Shown in pieces: positions 37,468 to 45,681 of a stretch of 64,000 nucleotides of DNA. Below the pieces are notes generated by a model. The model saw nothing but the letters and a program-made list of their open reading frames with translations, was not told the origin of the DNA and did no database searches. The translations under genes and the position numbers were made by a program. The number at the start of each line of letters is the position of its first letter. The stretch's first letter is position 1. Source of the stretch: Seonamhaeicola sediminis (GTDB lineage: Bacteria; Bacteroidota; Bacteroidia; Flavobacteriales; Flavobacteriaceae); contig NZ_SMZJ02000002.1 in the NCBI RefSeq assembly GCF_004358095.2, forward strand, positions 186,001 through 250,000, given 5' to 3'.

Positions 37468-37926
37468 TTACACCGCTTTCAGGAGAGACATTACAATTCC
37501 TAAGTGCATACCTTCATGGAATAAAATGAACTGTAATGATTCATCTATATTGGTTAATGTATTCCCAGTGGTTGAAACGGTATACTCATTAAAGTTTTTA
37601 AAACGCCCTTTTTTATAATCTTCAGCAGTTTTCTCAATAGTAACTTCCAATAAACCTTTTATTTCATCAACTTCATTCTGAGTTACATATCCTTCTGGTA
37701 TTGAACCTTTTCTATATTTTTCAATTAAACTGTCACTAACCATGGTTGGTAGTCCAGACAATTTATAAGCCAAGAGTTGTTCTGTAACAAGGATGTGTCC
37801 AATATTCCAAATAATATTATTTTTATGGCCTTCAGGGATTTTATTTAGGTTATCTAAGGAAGTGTCTTCTAAAAAATTTTTGAATGATTTTCTGGTTTTT
37901 TGTAAAATTTCTAAAGGAAAAGGCAT
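37468..37926 (-). CDS. DinB-like protein
   Basis: A 152-residue four-helix-bundle protein of the DinB/YfiT type. The metal-site histidines appear in NIGHILV (about residue 42) and in FHEGMH (about 137-141). Members bind divalent metal; some are thiol transferases. The substrate is unknown. It is convergent with the gene before it, with eight bases between the two stops. Confidence 0.85.
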   Translation of the reverse strand: MPFPLEILQKTRKSFKNFLEDTSLDNLNKIPEGHKNNIIWNIGHILVTEQLLAYKLSGLPTMVSDSLIEKYRKGSIPEGYVTQNEVDEIKGLLEVTIEKTAEDYKKGRFKNFNEYTVSTTGNTLTNIDESLQFILFHEGMHLGIVMSLLKAV

Positions 37927-38001
37927 AATATTTATTTTTGAGGTAAATATAGTTTTTAATGCTATAATAGCGTTTATTTTTGTGGTAAATAGATATAAAA
38001 A

Positions 38002-38355
38002 ATGAAAAAAGTTTATTACTTAAAAACATGTAACACATGTTTAAGAATATTAAAAGAGCTTAACCTTTCTACAGAATTTATTCTTCAAGATATAAAGACA
38101 GAACCTATAACTGTAAAACAGTTGGAGGAGATGCGTGCCCTATCTGATAGTTATGAATCTCTTTTCAGTAAACGCTCTAAGCTTTACAAAGAAATGGGTT
38201 TGAAGGATCAAGCTTTAGAGGAGCGCGATTTTAAACATTATATATTGGAGCATTACACCTTTTTGAGCCGACCAGTTGTTGTTATTGACAATGCAATTTT
38301 TATAGGTAATTCTAAAAAAACTATAGAAGCGGTAAAGGCAAAAATTAACAAATAG
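38002..38355 (+). CDS. ArsC/Spx-family protein
   Basis: A 117-residue thioredoxin-fold protein of the ArsC family. It has a CNTC motif (C10, C13) at the usual active-site position, and the LSRPVVVID motif is present. Spx and YffB proteins share this plan; true arsenate reductases have a different Cys/Arg set and usually ars neighbours, which are absent. A thiol-redox role is more likely than arsenate reduction. Confidence 0.82.
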   Translation: MKKVYYLKTCNTCLRILKELNLSTEFILQDIKTEPITVKQLEEMRALSDSYESLFSKRSKLYKEMGLKDQALEERDFKHYILEHYTFLSRPVVVIDNAIFIGNSKKTIEAVKAKINK

Positions 38356-38529
38356 ATTTTGCTTAAATCATTATAAAACTTTGTCTGTATATACTTGATA
38401 CCTCAAGACGTGAATCTATAAAAGTGTTTATTATATCTTAAGTTATATATTAAAGCCTATAAATATCAATATTTTTATTAACTGAGACAATAACTATTTA
38501 ATAACATTAAGCATTATGACCAAATTAAA

Positions 38530-38619
38530 CATCTTTGTAATTTAGCGGTGCTATTAATTAGTTCTTAGGGAGAATTAAAGATAAAGGCTATTGATTTATG
38601 TTAATAGTCTTTTCTTTTT
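38530..38619 (+). ncRNA. Candidate small RNA
   Basis: CATCTTTG at 38530-38537 equals the -7 variant seen before two genes at 62.0 and 62.3 kb. About 45 bases later comes a 10-bp stem (38583-38592 with 38603-38612, one G-T pair) with a ten-base loop and a T-rich tail. The product would be about 75 nt and has no frame worth naming. No -33 element is seen, so confidence is low. Confidence 0.3.
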
Positions 38620-38721
38620 AAAAAACATTCCATTTCAAATTAAGCTCTTTTACTTTTGTTTGAACATACTATTTGTCTGATTAAATGACTCTTAGAGCAA
38701 TGCTAATTATCTATTCTGTAT

Positions 38722-38751
38722 AAAAAAAGCCCAACATTTCTATTGGACTTT
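38722..38751 (-). terminator. Terminator of the small membrane protein gene
   Basis: A nine-pair stem (38726-38734 with 38743-38751, one G-T pair) followed on the minus strand by seven T. Confidence 0.75.
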
Positions 38752-38771
38752 AGTGTTTCTTTTAAGAATAA

Positions 38772-38960
38772 CTAAGAACTCTTCTTGTCAATTGACAATT
38801 GAATTAAAATTGCCATAAGAACCCAAATTATCCACGTTTCCCCATGAGTCATTTCATAGTTTGACCCTGCCAATCTAGCTAATGTGAGCACAATGTAAAT
38901 AACAATTGGAGAAAGAATAAGTGATACTAAAAGATTAATAACTGTTTTTTTAATATTCAT
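38772..38960 (-). CDS. Small two-TM membrane protein
   Basis: A 62-residue protein with two hydrophobic segments (about 8-29 and 42-56) joined by a short polar loop containing NYEMTHGE. A near-consensus -7 element (TATATTTA, minus strand 38992-38985) lies 25 bases before the ATG and a terminator follows the stop, so it is a complete single-gene unit. I do not recognise the family. It might be a stress-induced or toxin-like membrane peptide, but nothing proves this. Confidence 0.65.
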   Translation of the reverse strand: MNIKKTVINLLVSLILSPIVIYIVLTLARLAGSNYEMTHGETWIIWVLMAILIQLSIDKKSS

Positions 38961-39187
38961 GATTTATGGTATTAGTTAGTATTGTAAATATACTGAAATT
39001 CTAATAAGCCAAACTTCAGGTATATGTATCTAATAAAGAAATTCTAAAGGCTACTTCAATGATTGGGTTTCCTATACTGATGCGGAAATTAAATTTTATT
39101 TCCATTGAAATACATTGTTATCTAGAATATCTTTTGTTTAAAAAGATTTTCTCGTAGGAATTAGGAACCTTGTTGGAGTAATTCCAT

Positions 39188-39297
39188 AAAAAAAGGTGAA
39201 CTTAGTAATTCACCTTTCTTTGCCCCAAATCTACCATGAACTTAACCTACTTATGTTATGGTACCCGAAAAGTAAACATCACATTTGATTTACCAAT
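39188..39297 (-). ncRNA. Candidate small RNA with promoter, hairpin and terminator
   Basis: On the minus strand ATTG (39297-39294), 19 bases, then TACTTTTC (39274-39267) form a near-consensus promoter. The transcript would start near 39262 and run about 75 nt. A hairpin follows (39258-39263 with 39232-39237, extended by 39251-39257 with 39239-39245 with one mismatch), then an 8-bp terminator stem (39193-39200 with 39209-39216) and seven T. No neighbouring gene explains the terminator. Confidence 0.5.
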
Positions 39298-39371
39298 AAA
39301 TTAACGACTAATAACCAGAATATTAGTTTATTTTAACATTTATATCTATTCTGTGTATTTTTTCTTATAAG

Positions 39372-39396
39372 AAAAAAGCCACTTTTTACAGTGGCT
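39372..39396 (-). terminator. Orphan terminator-like hairpin
   Basis: A 7-bp stem AGCCACT/AGTGGCT (39377-39383 with 39390-39396), loop of six, followed on the minus strand by six T. No gene upstream of it is recognised, so it may end another short RNA or read-through from further up. Confidence 0.55.
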
Positions 39397-39593
39397 CTTA
39401 TAACATATAAATAGGTGTTAAAAGGGGCATTTGTTCATGGAGAAAATATTTATAAAGTAAATTTGAGGTACTTTATTATAAAACAGCTAAAAAGGAATAT
39501 ACACTACCTGTTTAGTTAACTTTTAGTCAAAATACATGATATCAGCGATAAAATGCATATGATGCTGTTCTAGTATTTAAAAAAGTTTAGGCA

Positions 39594-39620
39594 CAAAAAA
39601 AGCCATCAATAATGATGGCT
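39594..39620 (-). terminator. Terminator of tRNA-Asn
   Basis: An 8-bp stem (39601-39608 with 39613-39620), ATAA loop, then a T run on the minus strand ten bases after the tRNA 3' end. Confidence 0.8.
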
Positions 39621-39629
39621 TGTCTAATT

Positions 39630-39706
39630 TGGCTCCTCAGGTTGGGCTCGAACCAACGACCCTCTGATTAACAGTCAGATGCTCTAACCAACTGAGCTAC
39701 TGAGGA
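39630..39706 (-). tRNA. tRNA-Asn (GTT)
   Basis: Read on the minus strand the gene starts TCCTCAG and closes with CTGAGGA plus G discriminator, giving a perfect 7-bp acceptor stem. The anticodon loop CTGTTAA has GTT, the T loop GGTTCGAGCC is standard, and CCA is encoded (39632-39630). The tRNA body is 74 nt. Confidence 0.97.
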
Positions 39707-39780
39707 AGGTTATCTTTCGCTTTTGCGAGCGCAAATATATACATATTTTTAATTATTGCAATGTAATTTTTAAAAAAAAA

Positions 39781-41124
39781 TTAATTGAAAATAGCTTTAT
39801 AAATATCGTTTCCATTAGCAAATAAAACCAAGGCAATTAGAATAAAGAAACCTACCATTTGTGCGTACTCCATGAACTTGTCTCCGGGTTTTCTTCCAGA
39901 TACCATCTCATAAAGTAAAAACATAACATGTCCTCCGTCTAAAGCAGGTATTGGTAATAAATTCAATATAGCCAACATAATTGATAAAAAGGCTGTTAAA
40001 TTCCAGAAATCTTGCCAAATCCATTGGTCTGGAAAAATATCAAAAATAGCCTTAAAACCACCTACACCTTTATAAGCACCAGTTTCAGGAGAAAATATTT
40101 TCCCTAACTGCTCCCAATAACTCGCTATTTGTTCGGTAAACTTATTTAAACCACCACCAAAACTTTCTAAAAATGTGTATTCTTTGCGTGTTATTTCAAA
40201 ATACCCAAGTTCGTCAAAGCGCTCTGGGTGGCTAGCAGGTGCTATTCCAAATTTACCTTCAGAATCTACCTTTAAATCTCTGGTAATCTCTTCTGTGCCT
40301 CTAAGAAATACAGTTGAAACGGTTTGATTCTTATACCCCTCTAATGTAGAAGATAATTGATCAAAATACCTAACCTCATCACCGTTAACGGTCAGCAAAA
40401 CATCTCCTTTTTCAAGATCAACACTAGCGTTATGTAACGTGTCAACAACATTATTTACCATAAATGGTATTCTTAGTTTAAACAAACTACCCTTAATTTT
40501 TTTTGAAGATAGTTGGCCTAAAAAGTCTACAGGCATTTCAATGGTTTCTGTAACACCATTTTTTTCAACGGTGTATTTTTCTCCACTAATAATCTTTTTT
40601 ACAACATCAGAATGGCTATTAATGGTTACATCATCAATAGCTATGATTTTGTCTCCCGTTTCAAAGCCTAATTCATTTAACAAGGGGTTATCAATCCAGT
40701 AACCATCTTTTAAACTTTCACTAGAAAAATCGGTATCACCATACACAAAGGAAGTCATAACATAAATGATATATGCCAACACAAAATTAACGGTAACCCC
40801 ACCAAGCATAATTATTAAACGTTGCCACGCGGGTTTAGATCGAAACTCCCAAGGTTGTGGTTCTTTAGCCATTTGCTCGGTATCCATACTCTCATCAATC
40901 ATTCCCGAAATTTTCACATAACCCCCTAATGGCAGCCAACCAATACCGTAAACAGTTTCGCCTATCTTCTTTTTAAATAGTGAAAACTTAACATCAAAAA
41001 ACAAATAAAACTTTTCTACCCTTGTTTTAAAGGCTTTAGCGGGAACAAAGTGTCCTAGTTCATGTAGCACAATGAGTAGTGAAAGACTCAATAAAAACTG
41101 AGATATTTTTATAACAAACTCCAT
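39781..41124 (-). CDS. rseP: Site-2 protease RseP
   Basis: A 447-residue inner-membrane zinc protease that cleaves anti-sigma factors and leftover signal peptides within the membrane. HELGH lies at 21-25 in the first TM segment, PDZ-like regions lie in the middle (about 140-300), and the LLPIPALDGGH motif that supplies the third zinc ligand is at about 391-401. All active-site parts are present. On the minus strand TACTTTTG (41163-41156) is a -7 element 32 bases before the ATG. Confidence 0.94.
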   Translation of the reverse strand: MEFVIKISQFLLSLSLLIVLHELGHFVPAKAFKTRVEKFYLFFDVKFSLFKKKIGETVYGIGWLPLGGYVKISGMIDESMDTEQMAKEPQPWEFRSKPAWQRLIIMLGGVTVNFVLAYIIYVMTSFVYGDTDFSSESLKDGYWIDNPLLNELGFETGDKIIAIDDVTINSHSDVVKKIISGEKYTVEKNGVTETIEMPVDFLGQLSSKKIKGSLFKLRIPFMVNNVVDTLHNASVDLEKGDVLLTVNGDEVRYFDQLSSTLEGYKNQTVSTVFLRGTEEITRDLKVDSEGKFGIAPASHPERFDELGYFEITRKEYTFLESFGGGLNKFTEQIASYWEQLGKIFSPETGAYKGVGGFKAIFDIFPDQWIWQDFWNLTAFLSIMLAILNLLPIPALDGGHVMFLLYEMVSGRKPGDKFMEYAQMVGFFILIALVLFANGNDIYKAIFN

Positions 41125-41155
41125 AAATCTTCAATCAAAATTTTTGATAATCGCA

Positions 41156-41163
41156 CAAAAGTA
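41156..41163 (-). promoter_or_regulatory. -7 promoter element TACTTTTG of rseP
   Basis: A TAnnTTTG match on the minus strand 32 bases before the rseP start; no -33 element at the usual distance. Confidence 0.4.
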
Positions 41164-41260
41164 AACTTTTAAAACAAGTATAAAAAGACATTTATACTTT
41201 GTGCGGCTATTTAACACTAATTTAAGGGTATAACTAGCTGCAGATATTCAAATTTCATTG

Positions 41261-41268
41261 TATTTTTG
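41261..41268 (+). promoter_or_regulatory. -7 promoter element TATTTTTG of the SCO1-like gene
   Basis: A TAnnTTTG match 23 bases before the ATG at 41292; no clear -33 element. Confidence 0.4.
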
Positions 41269-41291
41269 TTAAAATTTTCGCTCAATTCTTT

Positions 41292-41966
41292 ATGCTCTCA
41301 TTTTTTAAAGATTACAAGTTATTTGCTATTGTTTTTGGTGTTATTTCCATAATCATTGTTGGTATTATATACAACACTTTAAATGTGTATCAGCCACTTC
41401 CGGTGTATCAACCTTCTATGGTTAGTACAGAGTTGGTAGATAGCACGCTTCAGTACAAGAAAAAATATCATAAAATAGCCAATTTCTCTCTAACCAATCA
41501 AAACGGCAAAACAATTACCCAAAAAGACTATGAAAACAAAATTTATGTAGCCGATTTCTTTTTTACAACATGCCCTACTATTTGCCCTATCATGACCAAG
41601 AATATGGTGGTTATTCAAAAGGAAATTTTAAATGACGATGAGGTAATGCTCTTATCACATTCTGTTACTCCAGAAATTGATACGGTAGCACAACTAAAAA
41701 AGTACGCTTTAAAAAAAGGCGTTAATGACACTAAATGGAACTTAGTAACTGGAGATAAAAAGCAGATTTATCAATTGGCAAGAAAAAGTTATTTGGCTGT
41801 TAAAGATAATGGAGATGGCGGTCCTTTTGATATGATACACACCGAAAACTTTATGCTTATTGATAAAAAACTCCAAATACGCGGATATTATGATGGAACC
41901 AACCTAGAAGACATAGAACGCTTACTCAACGATATAGCCATTTTAAAAGAAGAGTACAATCAATAA
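41292..41966 (+). CDS. SCO1/SenC-family protein
   Basis: A 224-residue membrane-anchored thioredoxin-fold protein (TM at about 10-29). The copper-site residues C94 and C98 (CPTIC) and H183 are present. SCO proteins deliver copper to the CuA site of cytochrome oxidase or keep its thiols reduced; the oxidase genes are not in this window. It has its own -7 element and is not part of the Feo operon 120 bases downstream. Confidence 0.9.
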   Translation: MLSFFKDYKLFAIVFGVISIIIVGIIYNTLNVYQPLPVYQPSMVSTELVDSTLQYKKKYHKIANFSLTNQNGKTITQKDYENKIYVADFFFTTCPTICPIMTKNMVVIQKEILNDDEVMLLSHSVTPEIDTVAQLKKYALKKGVNDTKWNLVTGDKKQIYQLARKSYLAVKDNGDGGPFDMIHTENFMLIDKKLQIRGYYDGTNLEDIERLLNDIAILKEEYNQ

Positions 41967-42032
41967 ACATCAATAAGTTTAATACAATTAGAGACCTATT
42001 TATTATTAAACCCAAAACTTTAAACTTGAAAC

Positions 42033-42063
42033 TTTTTACTTATAAACTTTTACACTATTTTTG
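42033..42063 (+). promoter_or_regulatory. Promoter of the feoAB operon
   Basis: TTTT (42033-42036), 19 bases, TATTTTTG (42056-42063). The feoA TTG start is 27 bases on. AAACTT-like repeats lie around 42014-42050, but no clear Fur or DtxR palindrome is seen. Confidence 0.5.
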
Positions 42064-42089
42064 CTTCTTTAAAATCAATCTAAATAAGC

Positions 42090-42326
42090 TTGCAAGATAC
42101 TTTAGCACATTTAAAAAAAGGGGAACACGCTATTATTAAAGACGTTTCGTCTAACCTCATACCGTTAAAACTTCTTGAAATGGGATGCCTTCCAGGTAAT
42201 TCTGTAGAGCTTGTTCAAGTGGCTCCTTTTGCAGATCCCATGTATTTAAACATAAATGGATCGCATTTAGCCATAAGAAAGGAAACTGCTATTCATATTT
42301 TAATTGAAAAAGTAGCCCATGAGTAA
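42090..42326 (+). CDS. feoA: FeoA, ferrous iron uptake accessory protein
   Basis: A 78-residue SH3-like protein that assists FeoB. It reads from a TTG start; no ATG is available before the conserved core (LLEMGCLPGNSVELVQ). Its end overlaps feoB by eight bases, so the two are translationally coupled. Length is typical. Confidence 0.88.
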   Translation: MQDTLAHLKKGEHAIIKDVSSNLIPLKLLEMGCLPGNSVELVQVAPFADPMYLNINGSHLAIRKETAIHILIEKVAHE

Positions 42327-44418
42327 ACAAATTAATGTAGCTCTAATAGGCAACCCTAACACAGGTAAAACTTCGGTTTTCAATGCACTTACAGGTTTAA
42401 ACCAAAAAGTAGGAAACTACCCTGGAATCACTGTTGAAAAAAAAGAAGGTATTTGTAAATTACCTCGTGGTCTAAAAGCTCACATCATTGATTTACCTGG
42501 CACCTACAGCTTAAACGCTTCTTCTCTTGATGAGAATGTTGTTATTGAACTACTTCTAAATAAGAACGACAAAGATTTTCCAGATATAGCCGTTGTAGTT
42601 ACAGACGTTGAAAACTTAAAAAGGAACCTACTCCTTTTTACTCAAATAAAAGATTTGGAAATACCAACCATTCTGGTAATTAATATGGCCGATAGGATGT
42701 CTAGAAAAGGTATTTCATTAAATATTGCATATTTAGAAACATATTTAAAAACTAAAATAGCCTTAACAAGTACGCGTAAAAAAGAAGGTATCGACAATTT
42801 GAAGGAACTTATTTCAAATTATAAAGAGATTTCTACACAACCTTGTTTAGATACCACAACCATAGACCAAAATTACTTTGACAGTTTAAAAAAGGCATTC
42901 CCAAACCAATTACTGTATAAATTATGGTTGGTAATTACCCAAGACGTTAACTTTGGAAAAACAGATAGAAAAGAAATTGATGCTGTTAATCATTTTAAAA
43001 CTAAAAGCAAAACAGATTTAAAAAGATTACAGCAAAAGGAAACTATTAAACGATATCAGTTTATAAATAATGTTCTAAAGAAAGGTCAGACTATAGATCT
43101 GTCTCAAGCTAAAGATTTACGTATTAAATTGGATCGGATAATTACTCACAAGGTTTGGGGATATCTTATTTTTGGATCAATATTACTATTGATATTTCAA
43201 GCTATTTATGATTGGTCTGAAGTTCCAATGGACTTTATTGATGGTATTTTTGCTTCCTTAAGTGAGTGGACTAAAAACAACTTACCTAAAGGAGCATTCA
43301 CCAATTTAATTGCTGAAGGCATTATTCCAGGACTAGGGGGTATTGTAATTTTTATTCCCCAAATTGCGTTTCTCTTCTTATTCATTGCCGTATTGGAAGA
43401 AAGTGGATATATGAGTCGTGTAGTGTTTTTAATGGATAGGGTGATGCGCCGTTTTGGTTTAAGCGGAAAAAGTATCGTACCATTAATTTCTGGTACTGCT
43501 TGTGCTATTCCTGCTGTTATGGCTACGCGTAATATTGAAAACTGGAAAGAACGCTTAATAACCATTTTGGTCACCCCCTTTACAACATGTTCTGCAAGAT
43601 TACCCGTTTACTTAATTATTATTTCGTTAGTAATCCCTAAAGGGCGCTTTTTAGGGTTAAGTTACCAGGCATTAACACTAATGTTGCTCTACATTATTGG
43701 TTTTGTAACAGCAGTGTTTTCGGCTTATGTTTTAAACAAAGTCTTGAAAATTAAAAGTAGAACGTTTTTTGTAATTGAAATGCCCAACTACAAATTGCCC
43801 TTATTAAAAAACGTTGCTTTAACCGTAGTTGAAAAAACTAAATCTTTCGTTTTTGGAGCCGGTAAAATCATTTTGGCTATTTCAATCATATTATGGTTTT
43901 TAGCTTCCTATGGTCCTGGTGAAAACTTTAATAATGCCGATGATATTATTAGAACAGAATTTGCAACTAATAATTTAAGTGAAACTGATTTACAAAACAA
44001 AATAGCATCTTATAAACTGGAACATTCCTTTATTGGTATTACAGGAAGAGCCATTGAACCGGTCATAAGACCATTGGGTTATGACTGGAAAATTGGTATT
44101 GCCATTATAAGTAGCTTTGCGGCTCGAGAAGTATTTGTGGGTACATTAGCTACCATTTATAGTGTAGGAAATGATGACGAGGCAACTATTAAAAACCGAA
44201 TGGCGGCTGAAGTAAACCCTATTTTAGGAGGGCCTCTTTTTACCTTTGCATCAGGTATCTCCCTCTTATTATTTTATGCTTTTGCCATGCAATGTATGAG
44301 TACACTTGCCATAGTTAAAAAAGAAACCAACAGTTGGAAATGGCCAACGCTTCAACTAATATTAATGACAGTATTTGCATATATTGTTGCTTTAATAGCA
44401 TTTCAATTTTTGAAATGA
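42319..44418 (+). CDS. feoB: FeoB, ferrous iron transporter
   Basis: A 699-residue inner-membrane Fe(II) transporter. The N-terminal G domain has the P-loop GNPNTGKTS (11-19), switch region and DLPGTYSL (G3) motifs, followed by a helical domain and about ten TM segments. The two Gate regions with conserved Cys (GTACAIPAVM, FTTCSARLPVY) are present. It forms an operon with feoA and the Cys-rich partner downstream. Confidence 0.95.
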   Translation: MSKQINVALIGNPNTGKTSVFNALTGLNQKVGNYPGITVEKKEGICKLPRGLKAHIIDLPGTYSLNASSLDENVVIELLLNKNDKDFPDIAVVVTDVENLKRNLLLFTQIKDLEIPTILVINMADRMSRKGISLNIAYLETYLKTKIALTSTRKKEGIDNLKELISNYKEISTQPCLDTTTIDQNYFDSLKKAFPNQLLYKLWLVITQDVNFGKTDRKEIDAVNHFKTKSKTDLKRLQQKETIKRYQFINNVLKKGQTIDLSQAKDLRIKLDRIITHKVWGYLIFGSILLLIFQAIYDWSEVPMDFIDGIFASLSEWTKNNLPKGAFTNLIAEGIIPGLGGIVIFIPQIAFLFLFIAVLEESGYMSRVVFLMDRVMRRFGLSGKSIVPLISGTACAIPAVMATRNIENWKERLITILVTPFTTCSARLPVYLIIISLVIPKGRFLGLSYQALTLMLLYIIGFVTAVFSAYVLNKVLKIKSRTFFVIEMPNYKLPLLKNVALTVVEKTKSFVFGAGKIILAISIILWFLASYGPGENFNNADDIIRTEFATNNLSETDLQNKIASYKLEHSFIGITGRAIEPVIRPLGYDWKIGIAIISSFAAREVFVGTLATIYSVGNDDEATIKNRMAAEVNPILGGPLFTFASGISLLLFYAFAMQCMSTLAIVKKETNSWKWPTLQLILMTVFAYIVALIAFQFLK

Positions 44419-44444
44419 TAGTGTTTTTAGTGAACCCCTAAAAT

Positions 44445-44579
44445 ATGAACCTCATTATTCAAAACATACTGGTTTTATCAGCTATCCTACTTGCTGTTGT
44501 GTTTTTATTTAAAAAATTCTTTTCTAAAACTACTAAATCAAAAAAGGATTGCAATCATGATGATTGTGGTTGCCATTAA
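44445..44579 (+). CDS. FeoB-associated Cys-rich membrane protein
   Basis: A 44-residue protein just after feoB (26 bases): one TM segment (about 5-22), a basic linker, and a tail with the pattern C36-x4-C41-x-C43-H44 plus His38. This is the plan of FeoB-associated Cys-rich proteins, thought to act like FeoC in Fe(II) transport or regulation. Confidence 0.82.
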   Translation: MNLIIQNILVLSAILLAVVFLFKKFFSKTTKSKKDCNHDDCGCH

Positions 44580-44655
44580 TATTTTTGTAAATTAAATCTT
44601 CTCACATTCATTTTTATTATTTTAGTACCCTTACCACAATACTAAATACACCTTA

Positions 44656-45540
44656 ATGAAACACTCAATTATTTCTGGTTTAATTTTTTTGTTTTTAACC
44701 ATTAGCATAAACGCTCAAAACAATCAAACAATTAACTTATTAGACGCCAACTTAACTCATTTTAATAGATTTTTGGGAGTGCCACATACTACTGTTTTAG
44801 GACTTCCAGAGGGAACTCCGAAGTCTGATGACGTTACCAAAGGAACACCTTTAGGACTAAATAATGATATAAAAAATGTGTTCACTACAACCAATATAAA
44901 CGGTGAAACCATTCTTAACATTACCGGAGAGATTTATGGTGCTATAGTAACAAAAGATAATTTTAGCAACTATCACTTTAGCACCATGTTTAGATGGGGC
45001 CATAAAAAATGGGAACCTAGACTTCAAAGAAGAAAAGATACAGGTATTTTATACCATAGTTATGGTGATTATGGTAGATTTTGGAACACCTGGAAAACCT
45101 GCTTAGAATTTCAAGTTCAGGAAACAGATTTAGGTGATTTCATTTCTTTACCTGCTAATGCTATACAACCAAAATTAGGCGGACCAATAGTACAAATTAG
45201 AGGGAACAGTAAAATTGAAAAAAAACAGTATAACCCAAATTTCGACACTTACTTTGAAGGCAACGGTTACATACACGCCTATTTAGAACCTCAAAGTCCC
45301 CATGGCAATTGGAATCGTTTAGAATTATATGTTGTTGGTAACGATGCTGTACATGTAGTAAATGGCGAAATTGTTATGGTGGTAGAAAACGCCATTAATC
45401 CAGAAACCAACAAACCTTTAACAGAAGGACAAATTCAAATTCAATCTGAAGCTGCAGAGTGTTATTACAAAGACATGACTATTACACCAATTACAGAATT
45501 TCCTAAATTTATTTTAAATCAAGTTAAGTTTAAGCCTTAG
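44656..45540 (+). CDS. DUF1080 (3-keto-disaccharide hydrolase-like) protein
   Basis: A 294-residue exported protein (signal peptide ending INAQ, about residue 21). It is a concanavalin-like beta-sandwich of the DUF1080 type, whose members bind or cut sugars; some are 3-keto-glycoside hydrolases. Typical strands and the GNWNRLELYVVG and VVNGEIV motifs are clear. The first 100 residues are less typical. A strong terminator follows. Confidence 0.85.
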   Translation: MKHSIISGLIFLFLTISINAQNNQTINLLDANLTHFNRFLGVPHTTVLGLPEGTPKSDDVTKGTPLGLNNDIKNVFTTTNINGETILNITGEIYGAIVTKDNFSNYHFSTMFRWGHKKWEPRLQRRKDTGILYHSYGDYGRFWNTWKTCLEFQVQETDLGDFISLPANAIQPKLGGPIVQIRGNSKIEKKQYNPNFDTYFEGNGYIHAYLEPQSPHGNWNRLELYVVGNDAVHVVNGEIVMVVENAINPETNKPLTEGQIQIQSEAAECYYKDMTITPITEFPKFILNQVKFKP

Positions 45541-45580
45541 TTTGTTTTGATTCTTAAGACACATTAAAATTCCTCTTGAT

Positions 45581-45626
45581 AAATGTTCACTTTTTAATCT
45601 CTAAAAAGTGAACATTTATTTTTTTT
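45581..45626 (+). terminator. Terminator after the DUF1080 gene
   Basis: A perfect 16-bp stem (45581-45596 with 45602-45617), five-base loop, and a T-rich tail. Confidence 0.85.
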
Positions 45627-45644
45627 AACTACATTTGAAAACTT

Positions 45645-45662
45645 TTTTAAGTTAACTTAAAA
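45645..45662. promoter_or_regulatory. 18-bp perfect palindrome before the DtxR-type regulator gene
   Basis: The sequence TTTTAAGTTAACTTAAAA is a perfect inverted repeat centred 28 bases before the regulator start codon. It has the size and AT-rich style of MntR/TroR-type operators, and sits where the promoter of the metal operon is expected (TTTG at 45634-45637 just upstream). Autoregulation by the encoded protein is the natural reading. Confidence 0.6.
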
Positions 45663-45681
45663 TATTTTTAAAGCAAATCGA

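Larger units (their letters stand above)
38356..38771. other. Intergenic stretch with a candidate small RNA and a terminator
   Basis: No protein frame of note. It holds the candidate RNA at about 38530-38619 and the minus-strand terminator at 38722-38751, both listed separately. The remainder is AT-rich and without visible structure. Confidence 0.6.
38961..39629. other. Long intergenic stretch
   Basis: It contains a candidate small RNA (39188-39297, minus), a second minus-strand terminator-like hairpin at 39372-39396 and the tRNA-Asn terminator, each listed separately. From 38993 to 39187 and from 39397 to 39590 I see no gene, repeat or hairpin. Confidence 0.6.

Noticed and set aside
38002-38355. 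Arsenate reductase
   Set aside because: The family is ArsC-like, but there are no ars neighbours and the CNTC motif fits a thiol-redox or Spx-like protein better.
39236-39304. 22-codon plus-strand frame in the gene-poor stretch
   Set aside because: Too short, no promoter on that strand, and the region is better explained as a minus-strand small RNA.
43206-43574. 122-residue minus-strand frame
   Set aside because: Antisense shadow of feoB transmembrane segments.
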